A stretch of DNA of 51,670 nucleotides from Zopfochytrium polystomum (GCA_025765615.1 JAIVFJ010000385.1:1-51670); one strand, 5' to 3'; positions 30,288-41,788 are shown, counted from the first letter of the stretch. The notes: a model not told the origin generated them from the sequence alone. Numbers and translations: made by a program.

Positions 30288-30592
30288 GTTATCATTCTGA
30301 TCAATTGATATGCTGAAAGTAACTGTTTGAATGCGTGGTCCACCGCTATCGCACTTCGCTGGCAGACACGAAAAGAATTTTAGCTCCATCATTGCTAAGG
30401 TGCATGCATAGCCCTGAGGCATTTTACTTTCTGAACAATTTTCTAACTGTCTGTATCACACAGCGTCTTCGCGCAAACAGCACAAAGGAACAATTGCCGT
30501 CAACCGCCGAGCTTCACTCCTCGGCTGCGGTTGCCCAGCGGTCCCAATTTCCACAATTATTTTCCCCGATGGCGCGTGCTTCCCTCGCCATG
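30288..30592 (+). repeat. Downstream segment of U1 copy D, duplicated after copy B
   Basis: Direct-orientation partner of 28767-29070. Both end in a conserved ATGGC.CG.GCTTCCCT.GC stretch (encoding MARASLA), after which the two sequences diverge completely, so this marks one boundary of the duplication. Confidence 0.8.
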
Positions 30593-31551
30593 ACGCCCCT
30601 CGACCTCCACGGTGCGTCGCTTCTCGTCCAAAGCGTGCAGGACCACCCTCAGGTCGTGCGTGATGACGCAGTCGTGCCACGCTCGTCAGGGTTCATACAC
30701 GACGCGGGATACTTCGGGTTCTGCTTTGCCAACACCGGCGTGTGGACCGCGTCGACCGCAAGGGGCGGGGTCGCGAAGCGCAGCGTGGCGGCCCGAGACG
30801 CGGCCGCGTCCGGCAGCGGATCGTCGTCGACGGACTATGACAGCGGAAGCGCGCAAAATTGTACCGCTCGCAGACCTTTTGCGTCGCGTGCGCAAAGACC
30901 TGCTTGCTCTTGTCGAACTTGGGCTAGAACCGGAGGTACCCGATGACTTCCACGATCTCCACCGTCACGGCGGCGATTTCAGGGTGCGTCGTTGACTTCC
31001 CCGCGAGCGTGCCGACTCATCCGCTGGATGCAACCCAAAACAGGTATCTGTACTGAAAATTGGAGGGCACCAATACTTTTGTTTCCACCAGAAATGTCCT
31101 TTTGCCTCGAAGTCTTGTACTTGAAGCAAGAGCCTCTGCACAGACTGTGATGGAGTCAAAAGTTTGAAAGGAAAACAAGTTCCACAGACAACAGTCAAAA
31201 TTGCAAAAAGATATTTGTTAAGATGGATCCCTTTGTGGTTGTCAAACTCGCATAGGATGAAGAGAGGTGGGTTGTTTGTCTGCTGCTGTCTATTTAACGC
31301 TCCGCAGCAAGAACAACACGTTTGGTTGGGGAACTGGAGGAGGTGGAGGACATTGATGGTCGACCGAAAAGTGGCTGTTGCTTCTTCTCAGGCATGCGAC
31401 GTTCCCTTGAACATAGTCACTGGAGAAACTTCTCTGCCTGGATATGCAAGCATGCAAAGTCACCTGCCCGCGTGAGCTCTGCCAGCTTCGCAGTGATGGT
31501 CTGCACCTGAAATTTGCTGCAGATTGAACGTTAGACGGAGTCAAGGCTGGA
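30593..31551. other. Unrecognised gene debris and AT-rich stretch
   Basis: On the minus strand 30990-30660 carries protein-like blocks in three frames (EIAAVTVEIVEVIGYLRF, KSKQVFAHATQKVCERYNFA, VDAVHTPVLAKQNPKYPASC), suggesting a frame-broken gene fragment of unknown family. From about 31020 the composition becomes more AT-rich and nothing is recognised. Confidence 0.25.
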
Positions 31552-32090
31552 TCACCATCTGCGGCAGAATGCCGTTGAGGATGGTTTTGAGTTCAGCTGT
31601 CCAGTGACTCTTCGTGAGAGACATGGGCAACTCATGGTGCTCGCGACGGGTCCCTTTTTTATTTTCTTGAAGTTGTTGTTCCGCAGCTGGTTGCTCACCA
31701 ACCCAAAAGAACTTTTGGTAGCTAATTGCTGCGGGAAATAGCTACCACACCTGCAAAAGAGGGAGACAGCATCTGACGGACAGTCTTGAGAAGCAGCGGT
31801 ACTTGCCATGATTTCGTCCTTGTATGTGGTACGTGATGATAAATTTAATAACTTTGCGTTGATTCGAACCAACCGACTTTTCAGCATGTTCTTCGTACTG
31901 ACTTCGTTGCTTTTCTTTGGGTCTCTTAATTCACAGCTTGCTCCAACACAGCAATTGATTTTTTTTGCTGCAACCGTAAACAGGTCTCGTTGAACTTTGC
32001 TCGAGGAAGTTGACAGAAAAACGTCTAGTTCTGTTTCCAAGTTGAAATCTTTTCGTAATTCAAGTACGGCGGATTCACGTTTGCTCGCTG
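31552..32090 (-). CDS. AT-richer ORF of unknown function upstream of the fucosidase fragment
   Basis: A long open minus-strand frame; the natural-looking part reads RKDFNLETELDVFLSTSSSK, QRDLFTVAAKKINC and NMLKSRLVRINAKLLNLSSR. No family is recognised. Its first 25 codons overlap the fucosidase remnant antisense and are probably not coding. The lower GC suggests inserted DNA that separates the fucosidase remnant from its missing N-terminal half. Confidence 0.25.
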
Positions 32091-32159
32091 TACATGTGCC
32101 GCGTGACACCCCGCCGGTCGCTTCAACCGGATGCTGGGACAACGCCGCTCGCGCGAGGC

Positions 32160-32692
32160 CTGCAGGTTCTCGCAAACTCCCGCTGCGGGTGCCTATGGAA
32201 CGCGTTCTCGACCCCCCAGTACGCGACGCACCCAGGCATCGTCCAGCATCCCTGGGAAACTAACCTCGGTCTGGCGCCCTTCAGCTACGGGTTCGACGCC
32301 GCGAGAAGGCAAAGGACCTCGTGCCGACCCACGTCGACGTCGTGTGGAAGAACGGAAACTTTCTGATCGACTTTGGGACGGGTCCATCTCTCAGCCCCAG
32401 CGGGACGGTCGGACCGAGATGGGCGCCATCTATACTGGCTCGCGGGAATCACGCAAGAGGGCAACTGGCGCTTCACCACCAAAGACTCTGCGTTCTACCT
32501 GATCTCCATCGTCGCTTCAAATTCGTCCTACACCTTTTTCGTCCCCTCCTCCCTGGCGACTCTATCACCGCCATCGCCGATGGTTCTACGGTCGCCTATA
32601 CACTCGATGCAAAAAACAAGATCAGCATCAAGCCTATCTCGGCGCAGGTTGCCGCCGGTAATGCTTGGGCTTACACCATCACTTATGCCTGA
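32160..32692 (+). pseudogene. GH29 alpha-L-fucosidase, C-terminal fragment
   Basis: Glycoside hydrolase family 29 releases terminal fucose. Blocks in order and in shifting frames: FSTPQYATHPGIVQHPWETN with LAPFSYGF (family 'F.TPEY......PWE......FGYN'); KDLVPTHVDVVWKNGNFLID (family 'lv..L.dvVSKNGNlLLNiGP'); WLAGITQEGNWRFTTKDSAF with YLISIVAS (family '..RFT.K.d.LYAIvl'); and the beta-sandwich tail SITAIADGSTVAYTLDAKNK to AWAYTITYA before the TGA stop. The N-terminal barrel with the catalytic Asp is not present. At least three frame changes lie in 530 bp. This is a decayed 3' half. Confidence 0.7.
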
Positions 32693-33267
32693 TCAGACTT
32701 TTAATCACAAGAAGAGCTTCTCGCCTCCGTTTTTTGAGATATTTATCATTTACACTTTCCTAGTTTTGTTTCTTTTTTGGAAGTGCTATTGATGTTTGAG
32801 ATTTGAACGGTGGCCTCAGACGGATTTTCTATGCAGGATGGCAATGGCTGAATTTCGTCGTAAAATGGAAGGTGGTGTTATTGACCAGGTGCCGGGATGC
32901 GCTATTGGTCTTGTGTCAGAAATGCGATGGTCTAAGCGATCTCTACCCATCTCTCTCTGAAGATCGATGTCATTGAATATCGCTTCGCGATCTGAACAAA
33001 CCCTTGGATCTTTCAGCATTAAGGCCCGGAAATCAACCCGACCGCGATCAATTCCTTCGCCCTTTTGTCAAGGCGCTGGCACATCACTTTCGGATTCAGC
33101 CAATGCCAGTTCAGACTACAGATCGATGTTGCAGGCTGTGTCGTATGGTGAAAGGAAGAAGATAAGTCTTGGCGCTTGGCGTCTTGGCAGCAAACAAAGA
33201 AAAGTTGGGAAACTGAAAAAAAAAAAAAAAAAAAAAAAGTATTATCAAGTTAAATATTCATTAGGAG
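32693..33267. other. Intergenic stretch ending in an A23 tract
   Basis: No gene recognised. A run of 23 A residues at 33216-33238 ends 29 bp before the ATG of the next gene and could act as a nucleosome-depleting promoter tract. Confidence 0.5.
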
Positions 33268-34726
33268 ATGGTTCGTCTTCAAGTCCACCGGTTGGAGGTT
33301 TCCGTCAGCATTGCAGCTGCCTCCACCGTCGCCGCTCTCCTCGTCCTCGCGGGGCTCGTTCAAGGACAGGCTTGCGATGCCACCCAGCTCGCCGCCTGGG
33401 GCAACGCCGCCTCGGTCAATTCCGCTTGCGCAAACAACTCGGCCTGCGACTGCGATCCTCGCGTCGGAAACCTCTCGTCGTACACCGAGGACCTCCTTCC
33501 GTCCGGCTGCGTTTCTTCCTGTGAGTTCGGTCGCCATTTCTCGGGCCTATTTACGTTGATGGTGGGCTGATTCCATGATTCCGAGGACAGACCCCGATCC
33601 TCGTATATGCCAGGGTACTTTCCACAACAGCGGCTCGGATCCGTGCAAGCCGCCCGACTCGTCGCTCAGCAGCGGAATCCTGCTGAACCAGATGGTCTAC
33701 ATCAAAGACCCAGAGGTAACGACCACAGCTGTCTTCATTGCAGTCACATCAAGGCGCTCACCAATATCATTAGAACTTTTGCATCCTGCTGCCCAACAAC
33801 CAGTCAAAGTACCTGACCCACTGGTACTACGGCGGCAACGGCAACTCGAACCCGCCGTCCATCGTCCAGGCCGAAGGCTTTGTCCAGTCGTTTTGCGCGG
33901 GATCGTACATGCCGTCGAAATCCCGCGCGATGCCATCAGGCGGTATACGGTCCGCCCACGTTGTTGTCAACTTTACGACCACCGGCGCGAGGTTCATCCA
34001 GATTTCGGGGACGATGGATTGCGGGGTATTGAACATCAACTGCCAGCAGTCGTCGCCTGGGGCGTACGACGACGGCGGCCAATGTAAGCTATCAATCTTT
34101 TCTTGGATCATACTTCCGGTCCGCCCCGGACCTAACCCAGCCACCCCCCCTCCCCCCCACCTGCCTCCTCGCCGTCTCTCAACCATGCGCCGCCCAGATG
34201 ACACCTCCACCTACGCCCAATGCGGCAAAGAGCCATACTCCGGCCCGGATCCGTCCTCGCCCAACCCAAACACGCCCTTCGCCGCCTTCAACCAATACGT
34301 CGAAAAAGCCGGCGACGGGATCTACTGCATGCGCGTCTGCGAGGGCCCGGACTCCTCCTACGACCTCGGCGACCCGCTCGGCGGACACGCGCGCACCCTC
34401 GCGCCCTGCGATTCGTCGCAGGATACGCAAGGGTGCGAGTTTTGGAACGCGAATACGGGCGACGGGTTGATTTGGTGGACGTTGTCGCTGGGACGACGAC
34501 CACGTATTCGGTGTCGCTGCCGCCGGTTACGTCGACGACGTCAAAGGCTGCGTCGGCAACGGGTGCGAGTGCAACGGTGACCTCGGCGGCGGGGACCGCG
34601 TCGGCCGGCGCGACGGCGTCGTCGACAAAGTCTGGGGCGGGTGGGAGGCTTTGGGGAGCTGGCGTTGATGGGGCGGCCGTGTGGGTCGTTGCGTTGGCCG
34701 TCGGGACGGTTTTGCTTGCAATCTAG
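33268..34726 (+). CDS. Secreted Cys-rich surface protein with GPI-type tail (macrophage-activating-glycoprotein-like), copy 1
   Basis: Signal peptide IAAASTVAALLVLAGLVQGQ, then ACDATQLAAWGNAASVNSAC, CDCDPRVGNLSSYTEDLLPS and GCVSSC with a donor GTGAGT. Next exons: RICQGTFHNSGSDPCKPPDS with ILLNQMVYIKDPE; FCILLPNNQSKYLTHWYYGG through FIQISGTMDCGVLNINCQQS; and YAQCGKEPYSGPDPSSPNPN, GIYCMRVCEGPDSSYDLGDP, GCEFWNANTG. A Ser/Thr/Ala-rich stalk and terminal hydrophobic AVWVVALAVGTVLLAI suggest GPI anchoring to the cell wall or membrane. The Cys pattern ('FC...P', 'YC.R.CEG', 'GC.W/FN') resembles fungal proteins annotated as macrophage-activating glycoproteins. That name is by resemblance only. One base appears missing at GACGGGTTGATTTGG (about 34460). 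A paralogue lies at 45311-46657. Confidence 0.65.
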
Positions 34727-35029
34727 AGGATTCGTGTGGTTCCATTAGACTGGCCAAGGACTGCTGAAGACAGTAACAACAGCTGCACTGTGAAGGACGT
34801 GTCAAAAATCGCGATATCGATCCAGAATGCGACCCATCGTCCCAGCCCACGCCGTCGAGTTCTTCTGGACGCCGATCCGCTTGTCGACGCTGTTTCGTCT
34901 GCACCAGATCCAACTCCGATCCTATCGTGCTCTGCCCTCAGCCATTTGCAAAGGCCAGCGCGCGTGGCAACGGCCACCTTCTCGATCTGTTTGCTACAGC
35001 AGACCCTCGCGTCCCAGACGCCGATGACG
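34727..35029. other. Short stretch between surface protein and thioesterase fragment
   Basis: The minus-strand reading beyond the thioesterase fragment does not contain the expected GFSQGG region. Only unrelated open frames are present. Confidence 0.35.
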
Positions 35030-35502
35030 GACGTCACGCAGGCGCTCTCCGCTGCAAGCAGCCATGGAGTCCAGGACGCCCTGCTCGTCGTACTTTCCGA
35101 AGGCGTGGATGTCGAACCTGATTTTTTTTTTTTCATCCGTGCATGACGTTTTAGCCTGCAGCAATCACGACGAGCAAAGAAAACTACCGACCAAGCGGGC
35201 ATGACGGCGCCCTCGTTGATGCCGACGGGGATGGCTGGCGCGGTCGGAAGGACGAAGCGCACGTGGGGAAGGGCGGGAGCAATGGCGGCGAAGGGCGCCC
35301 TGGTGGAGGAAATTGGAGAGCGGGGTTGGGGGGGGGGGTCGGTGCCTGCGTCAGTCGTCGATGTGAATTCTGGAACAATCGGAGTTCACCATCCGCGCGC
35401 CGAGTCGCCGAGGCCGTGCAGAAAGAAGACCGTCGCCGTGTGCCGCTGCCCCTGCTTCGTCGCCGTCTGGATGATCAGCGGGGCAAGCGATGGCGATGCC
35501 AT
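35030..35502 (-). pseudogene. Acyl-protein thioesterase (APT1/lysophospholipase family), N-terminal exons only
   Basis: Removes palmitate from cytosolic proteins in its intact form. Exon 1 (35502-35390) MASPSLAPLIIQTATKQGQR with TATVFFLHGLGDSARG; donor GTGAAC, acceptor CACCAG; exon 2 (35299-35192) PFAAIAPALPHVRFVLPTAP with IPVGINEGAVMPAW; donor GTCGGT, acceptor AATCAG; exon 3 from 35117 FDIHAFGKYDEQGVLDS. The splice phases join the family signature 'HGLGD', 'P.aP.rpVt.N.G..M.aWfDi'. After exon 3 the nucleophile GFSQGG and the later Asp and His regions are missing, so only about a third of the enzyme is present. Intron 2 ends in a T12/A12 tract. Confidence 0.75.
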
Positions 35503-35986
35503 TGTTTTTTGCGAGCCGCGCCTTCGCAAGGAAACGACCACTCTTTCTTCGAATTAAACAAAACCCCGACGCTCAATTAGCGTATGCTCACGCCCCCGGT
35601 TGCGGGCATAAACCCGTAGTAGAACGAGGATATTAAGCGAAGCAATAGGCCCAAAGGGCTCCCTCAATTCCACGGTGCTAATTTACTTCTCGGCTTTCGC
35701 GGTCCTTGCAGTATATCCTTTTTTTGCGAAGTTCCGGGCCTCACCAAACTGTATCATCCACGCGAACGGACGGTTCATAGCAGAAGCAAGGGGACCACGG
35801 GATGAGGCGCAAACGCCGCGCAGAAAAACGCGACGCCGACGTGCGGGGGGCGCACATTCATTCAGGCTGGGCGGTAACGTATTTGCTGTGCAACCTCAAG
35901 GCAAACCACCACTGACGAAACAGCTCGACCCTCATCAATCCCCGCCTTCTCCCTTTCCTCCCGCCCCCCACCACCACCCTTGATGA
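35503..35986. other. Intergenic stretch, nothing recognised
   Basis: Lies upstream of the thioesterase fragment and downstream of RING gene 1, both on the minus strand. No RNA gene or conserved coding motif is seen. Confidence 0.4.
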
Positions 35987-38511
35987 TCAAGCCTCCACCC
36001 CGCCGTACCCATCGTCCTCGTCAAATGCCCCCGTTCGGCACCAACGGGCACCCTCATCTCGCCCTCCGTCTCAGCCCGCATTAACCACGCGTGCAGACAG
36101 TCGCGATGGAAAGAATGCCCGCACCGCACCATCGCAAGCATCGGCGTACAGGCTTCGTACGGCTCGCAGCAGATGGGGCAGGCGTCGGCTTCGCCCTTGT
36201 CGGCGTTGTGTTGGCGCGAGGTGGTGGAGGAGTGGCGCGAGCGGGATAGGGAGCGGTGCGAAGGCGCGCGCGGGAGGGTGAGGTCGAGGATGTCGAGTAG
36301 GTGGGACGAGGCTGGGTGTAATGGCGAGATGGTGGAGGAGGAGGAGGAGGAGGTCGAAGGGATGCCGAGCGCGTCGAGGACGTCGAGGTGTTTCGGCGGG
36401 CTGTCGGTCGTGTGCCCTGCAAGCGACGGTGGGGGGATCGGACTTTCTCCTCTCGGAATCGTCGTCGCGCGGCGGTCCAGCGGTGCGGAGGTCGTGACAA
36501 CCACCGTCGGCGCGGCTGGCTCCTCGACAGCGCCAGCGGCGACCGAGTCCTGCCCCGTTGATGCCCGGCCCCGCCCTCCTTGCCGCGCCCGCTGCGGATA
36601 CGGCCGATCCGCAACCTCTCCGCGACGGCCTCCGGGGAGTAGTCGAATTGGACCGTGCAACGGTCGATCGCGGCACGTTTTCTGGCGTCGGCCGCGTTTG
36701 CTTCGACGGTCAGCGAGTGCTCGACGACGGCGCCTTTGAAGAGGCTGTTAGCAGATGATGAAGGAGATTAGGGCGACTGCGCGGGTGCCTGCAAAAGAAA
36801 GGAAAAGGTGTGAGGGTCGGAATACTTATTCTGGACAGGATGCGATGGGACTGGCAAAAACAGAGAGGAATGGCCTTACCGACAACCGCTCTTGCAAAGA
36901 GGAACAAACTGCGGGTCATACTCGGCGCAGACGGGCCGGGACGGTATAGACAGCCCGCGCCCCAACCACGAGCGCGGCCCTTACAAATCCAAAAACAAAA
37001 AGGAAAGTCAGAACGCAGAATGAACACTACACACAGAAAAAACTCACACTTTCAGCGCGATCGACAGCAAAAAACCCCGTGCGCAGCTCCAAGCTCGCGA
37101 ACCCGCCTCGCCCGAAACTTCCCACGCGTCCAGCCGCTTCACGAACCGCACCCACCCGTTGAAGATGAAGGAGACGAGGACCGTAACCGAGGCGATGAGC
37201 TCAAAGTATAGGTACGAGGGGACGCTCTGCTCGCAGTAGCGGTGCGGGGCGGGGGTTGCGGAGACCGCGGAGGAGAGCGTGGCGACGCTGATGGTGGTGT
37301 TGGACGCGGTGCCGCTGTTGGTGGTGCTGGTGGTGCTTGGGATGGTCGGTGCGTCGAACAGGAGGAGAGATGTTGTTACGACGATGGCGAGGACGACGTT
37401 GAAAACGCTGGATGTGTGGGGTTGGGGGGTTTGCCAGTCGTTTTAAGTTTGAGGACTCGCGCAAAAAGGAACCACGATTCCCAACATACCCCCACAGTTC
37501 CAAAAACACCGAATCCCGCGCGCGATACGCCCGCGGCTTGATGAACTCGCCGAGCCGCGAGTTGGCGCAGCCAGCGATTGTTCCAAAGAACAAGCCTGAT
37601 TTTTTTTAGGGCAACGGCAATTTTTGAAACTCACACAAGCGAAACGTAACGGCCGTCCAAACGACTCTGTCCCCGAGCTTGCACTTGTTGTCCGGATCGA
37701 AAACGGCGCTCACCTGGAGAAAGTTGAAGAAGCTGGCGACCCGGCAACAACGTCAGGGGGGGAGGGGAAAGAAACAAGCGCAGCCCCCAGATTCCCGGAG
37801 GAAATACTTTACATTTTCGAATTCCACGCCAAGAGTACGCCAATGCGGAGACTCCGTCGCTCCACCCGTCGGACCGAGCACACGTAAAACGTCGATAGTG
37901 CAAGAGAAGAAACGAGATGCCCATGTCGACCATCAAGTGATGCGGATCGACGGCTCGCACTGGTCCTCGGGAACGGAGAGGCCCTGGGTCGTCAAGAGGA
38001 CGAGGCCGAAGATGAGGAGGAGGGTGTGGGGGATTCTTGGTGATTTGTGGGGTGGGGGGGAGGTGGGTGTTTTAGTGAGGGGTAAGCTTTGGATATATTG
38101 CGCGTAAGTGTATGCAGGAAGCAGTACCCGGTGCCGACGGCGTAAACCAGCTTGAATGCGCGAGCACGAGCGGCGGCGGCGGCGGCGGGTGGCGGCGGCC
38201 TCGGCGCCGTTCGGAGGTTGCGCTTGCGCCTCGCGCGGAGGAGGAGGAAGCGGGTCGGGAGGCCGTGAGTCAACTTCTGCATGGGGGCGCTCGGCGAGAG
38301 CCTGGAGACTCTGCCCTCCGTAAATCGCCGGCGGCGGCGTCACACCTGCAGCGGTCGCTGCGCCGGCGGGTGGGTATCGAGGAGACTCGGAGAAGCTGTT
38401 TGTACGCATGGTTGGTCTGGGACGGGGGCGGTGGCGGCGGGCGGCGCGGACGTCGACGGCGGAGGGGTCAGACTGCGCCTGCAACGACAAAGAGGAGGAG
38501 GAAGAGGCCAT
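35987..38511 (-). CDS. Polytopic membrane protein with C-terminal RING-H2 finger, copy 1
   Basis: Probable membrane-bound E3 ubiquitin ligase. ATG at 38511 (MASSSSSLSL). A Pro/Arg-rich N-terminus precedes membrane segments: AFKLVYAVGTGYCFL (about 38150), TLLLIFGLVLLTTQGL (about 38000), MGISFLLLHY (about 37920), and later ones spread over exons to about 36700. The tail holds DACPICCEPYEACTPMLAMV with RCGHSFHRDCLHAWLM. The last zinc-ligand pair, EMLCPLC in the paralogue, is destroyed here by two extra G bases (reads EMRVPVGAERG), after which the sequence realigns and ends at the same GVEA-TGA. If real, the finger is broken; if an error, the gene is intact. Same exon order and strand as the copy at 39026-41616, so a tandem duplication. 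Confidence 0.6.
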
Positions 38512-39025
38512 GAAGGGGGGAGTTTGAAAACGTCAGAGGCTTGCGAGTGGCGGAACCAGGACAAGGATGTGTAAATACCCTGCATGTCGGCGGCCCCTGT
38601 TTCGAGCTTCCGCCGCCGTCCGGCTCGCTTAACTGTGACTGACAAATTCAGCTGTGCACACGCGGCGTTCCGTTGCTCCTTTCGCCCACACCGTATGTGC
38701 TCCATATACGTAAGGTCCCCGCGCGTCTCAGTATTCCCCGCATCAATCGTTCTTCCTCGCCAAGGTTTGGTACTGCCCCCGTCGTTCGACTTCACGCTTC
38801 AAATCCATCAGTGAAGAGTCAAAAAGAAAAGGAAAAATGAAAAGGAAAAGTGGGAAAAAAACTGAAAAAAAAAAAAAAATGGGGCTGAAAAAAATAAGGT
38901 GCTCAATTATGGAACTGATGTAGGTAAATTTGCGAAGACGTGAAATTTCTGGAAAGAACTCAATGCGGCCCCCCTTGCAAACGAAAAGCCAGTTGGGGTG
39001 GCCTGCCGACTCTCTCTCCCCACTA
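38512..39025. other. Intergenic stretch between the two RING genes
   Basis: Contains an A13 run near 38867 and A/T-rich sequence. It likely holds the 3' end of RING copy 2 and the promoter of RING copy 1. No other feature is seen. Confidence 0.45.
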
Positions 39026-40816
39026 TCAAGCCTCCACCCCATTCTCCACACCCTGCCCACCACCCTCGTCCTCCTCAAACGCCCTCGTCCGACACAGCGG
39101 ACACAGCATCTCCCTCTCGTCCGACCGCATCAACCACGCGTGCAAGCAGTCGTGGTGGAACGCGTGCCCGCACCGCACCATCGCCAGCATCGCGGTGGAC
39201 GGTTCGTACGGCAAATAGCAGATCGGGCAGTCTTCTTCTTCTTCGTCGGCGTCGTTTCCGTTTTCGTTGGGGGCCTGCGCGGACGGGGCGGAGTGGGCGG
39301 AGGGGGGGCGGCGCGGGGAACGAGGAGGCGCGGGAGCGCGCGGCGAGGGAGCGGTGTGACGGGGTGCGGGAGCCGCGCGGGGGTGTGAGGTCGAGGGAGG
39401 TGTGCGAGGAGTAGGAGGAAGAGGGGATCCCGAGCCGGTCGAGGACGTCGAGGGGTTTTGACCGCCTGCGTCACGGCTGACGACGGGGTGCCGGCGCGGT
39501 GATGCTGCTCGTGCAGCGGGCTCGGGAGGAACAGCGGGCTGTGACCGCGAGGGGTCGGTGTCCCGCGGTCGACGGGTGTTGAGGTGGTTGTGCGCGACAT
39601 GGAGACGACCGTCATGGGGATTGCGTCCTCGTGGCCTACCGGAGGAGGAGCGACGGGGTCCGGGGTTGTGACGACCGTGACGTCGGCTCGTCTTGCTGCT
39701 ACGGCCATTTGTAGAGTCTGGGCGACGGCTTCCGGGGTGTAGGTGAATTTGGTCGTGCAGCGCTCGATCGCGGCGCGTTTTCGTTCTTGGGCGGCGTTGG
39801 ATTCTACGTTGAGGGGGTGCTCGACGACGGCGCCTTTGAAGAAGTAGTAGCAAATGACGAAGGGGATGAATGCGCCTGCGCGGATGCCTGGAAAGTTAAA
39901 TTTAGTGGGCGCGGGGGCTGGCAAACAATCGAGCGTCATGCTCACCGACAATGATTCGTGCAAAGAGGAGTAGCTGCGGGTCGTACTCCGCGCATACGGG
40001 CCTCGATGGAATGACGGCCCGCGCTCCAACAACGAGCGTGGCCCCTGAAATAATGAAAGTCAGAGCAGTCATCGAGAGATCAAACCACTTTTCTTTCAAA
40101 AACTCACACTTTCAGCCCCATCGAGATCAAAAACCCGGTGCGCAGCTCCAAGCTCGCGAACCGCTTCGTCCGAAACTCCCACGCGTCCAGCCGCTTCACA
40201 AACCGCACCCACGCGTTCAAAAAGAACGGCACGAGGACCGCGATCGAGGCGATCGTTTCAAAGTAGAGGTACGCCGGGACGCTCTGCTCGCAGTAGAGGG
40301 GCGGCGGGGGTGGGGTTTGCGTCGGCCGTGGTGGAGAAGAGGGTGTTGCTGACGGTGTTGTTGGGCGCGCTGCCGCTGTTGGTGGGGTCGGGGAGGGCGG
40401 GCGCGTCGTATAAGAGGAGGACTGCTGCAATGACACCGATGAGGACGAGGTTGAAAACTCTGGGTCATGTTCGGGAAGTCAATGCATTTGAAATTTGCGG
40501 CACAACGCGAAAGAAACCGATTTCACAGAATGCGTACCCCCAGAGTTCCAAGAAAACCGAATCGCGCGCGCGATACGCCCGTGGCCTGCTGATCTCGCCG
40601 ATCCGCGCGTTGGCGTACCCGGCGATGAACTCCAAAAAAAAGGCCTAATTGGGTTGCGCCAGCAAGTCGAGCAGTCAGAACGGAGGGCTACCGAACCTCC
40701 ATTTTTGTTGGCAACTCACATATGCGAAACGCGAGGGCGGTCCAGAAAACCTTGTCTCCGGGCTTGCACTTGCTGTCCGCGCCGAATACGTCGCTGATCT
40801 GCATAAAGTTGATGGA

Positions 40817-40847
<31 letters not shown>

Positions 40848-41616
40848 GTGTGTCCCGCGCAAACGTCAGAAAAAAAAGTAGGGTAACAAAAAAGCGATCC
40901 TTCACATTTTCGAAATCCACGCAAAGGAAGGATGGCCATGCGGAGCTTCCGTCGCCGCTGTCGTCGGAAAGAGTAAACGTCAAAAGGTCGAGAGTGCGAG
41001 CAGCAACGAGATGCCCATGTCGATTGATCAAGTTGATGCGGATCGACGGTTCGCAACTGGGTCCGAGGGAACCGCGGGTTTCTGAGTCGCGAGGTAGGAT
41101 AAAACCGAATATGAGGAAGAGGGTTGTGGGGGGGATGCTGTGGGTTGGCGGGAAGACGTTGGGTGTGAGCGAGGGCGAGGATTGAAATGGGGGGGGTTAA
41201 AGACTCGTAAAAGTACCGCCGTGCCGATGAAGTAAACGAGCTTGAACGCGCGAAGACGGGCGGCGGCGGCTGCGGCGGCGGCGTCGTTTGCGGGTTTGCG
41301 CTGGCGCTTGCCCCGGGGGAGATCGGGGGTGCGGGGGCGGCGGTTGCGCGGGTGGATCGACGTCCGCTGCTGCTGCTGGTGCGAGGGGCTCAGCCGCTTC
41401 GTGGGTGGTGGTTGTCCTCGTGCGTTGTCGGTTGCAGGTGGCGGCACGCATCGTCTCCGGATGCTGGAGCAGAGGATGGTGAACGTGCTTGTCTGCGGAC
41501 CACCGGTAACGGTGGAAGTTGCAGCGGCGTCCTGGGCGGGATCGGACTGTGGCTGCGTCTGGAAACGACGACGACGACGACGACGACGACCGACGACGAC
41601 GATGAGTTGAGGCCAT
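39026..41616 (-). CDS. Polytopic membrane protein with C-terminal RING-H2 finger, copy 2
   Basis: ATG at 41616 (MASTHRRRRSSS). Membrane segments are AFKLVYFIGTAVLL (about 41220), the MGISLLLALSTF-like reading (about 41000), VFWTALAFRI (about 40740), FLEFIAGYANARIGEISRPR (about 40620), YLYFETIASIAVLVPFFLNA (about 40230), a segment near 40060-39960, and IPFVICYYFF (about 39860). A cytosolic part with VESNAAQERKRAAIERC precedes the complete RING-H2: CPICYLPYEPSTAMLAMVRC, GHAFHHDCLHAWLM, EMLCPLCRTRAF. All eight zinc ligands are present (C3H2C3). One intron contains a T28 tract (40819-40846). Introns and order match copy 1. Probably a transmembrane E3 ligase of internal membranes. A frame change in the N-terminal Pro-rich region remains unexplained. 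Confidence 0.65.
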
Positions 41617-41788
41617 CAAGCAAGTGGAGCAGCAGAACGCAAAAAAGGGGTTGCCTCCGCCAAGACAAGAACGACGGATCACAGACACATCGAAACAACC
41701 CTGTTAATCACTAAACAACTAATCATCGCGAATCACACCACCCCCGCTTTGCGTAGGGTCTATTATGAATACCGAGACAGAAACACTA

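Noticed and set aside
29592..30422. 276- and 220-residue minus-strand ORFs over U1 copies C and D
   Set aside because: They translate the U1 genes and their spacer; no family motif is present.
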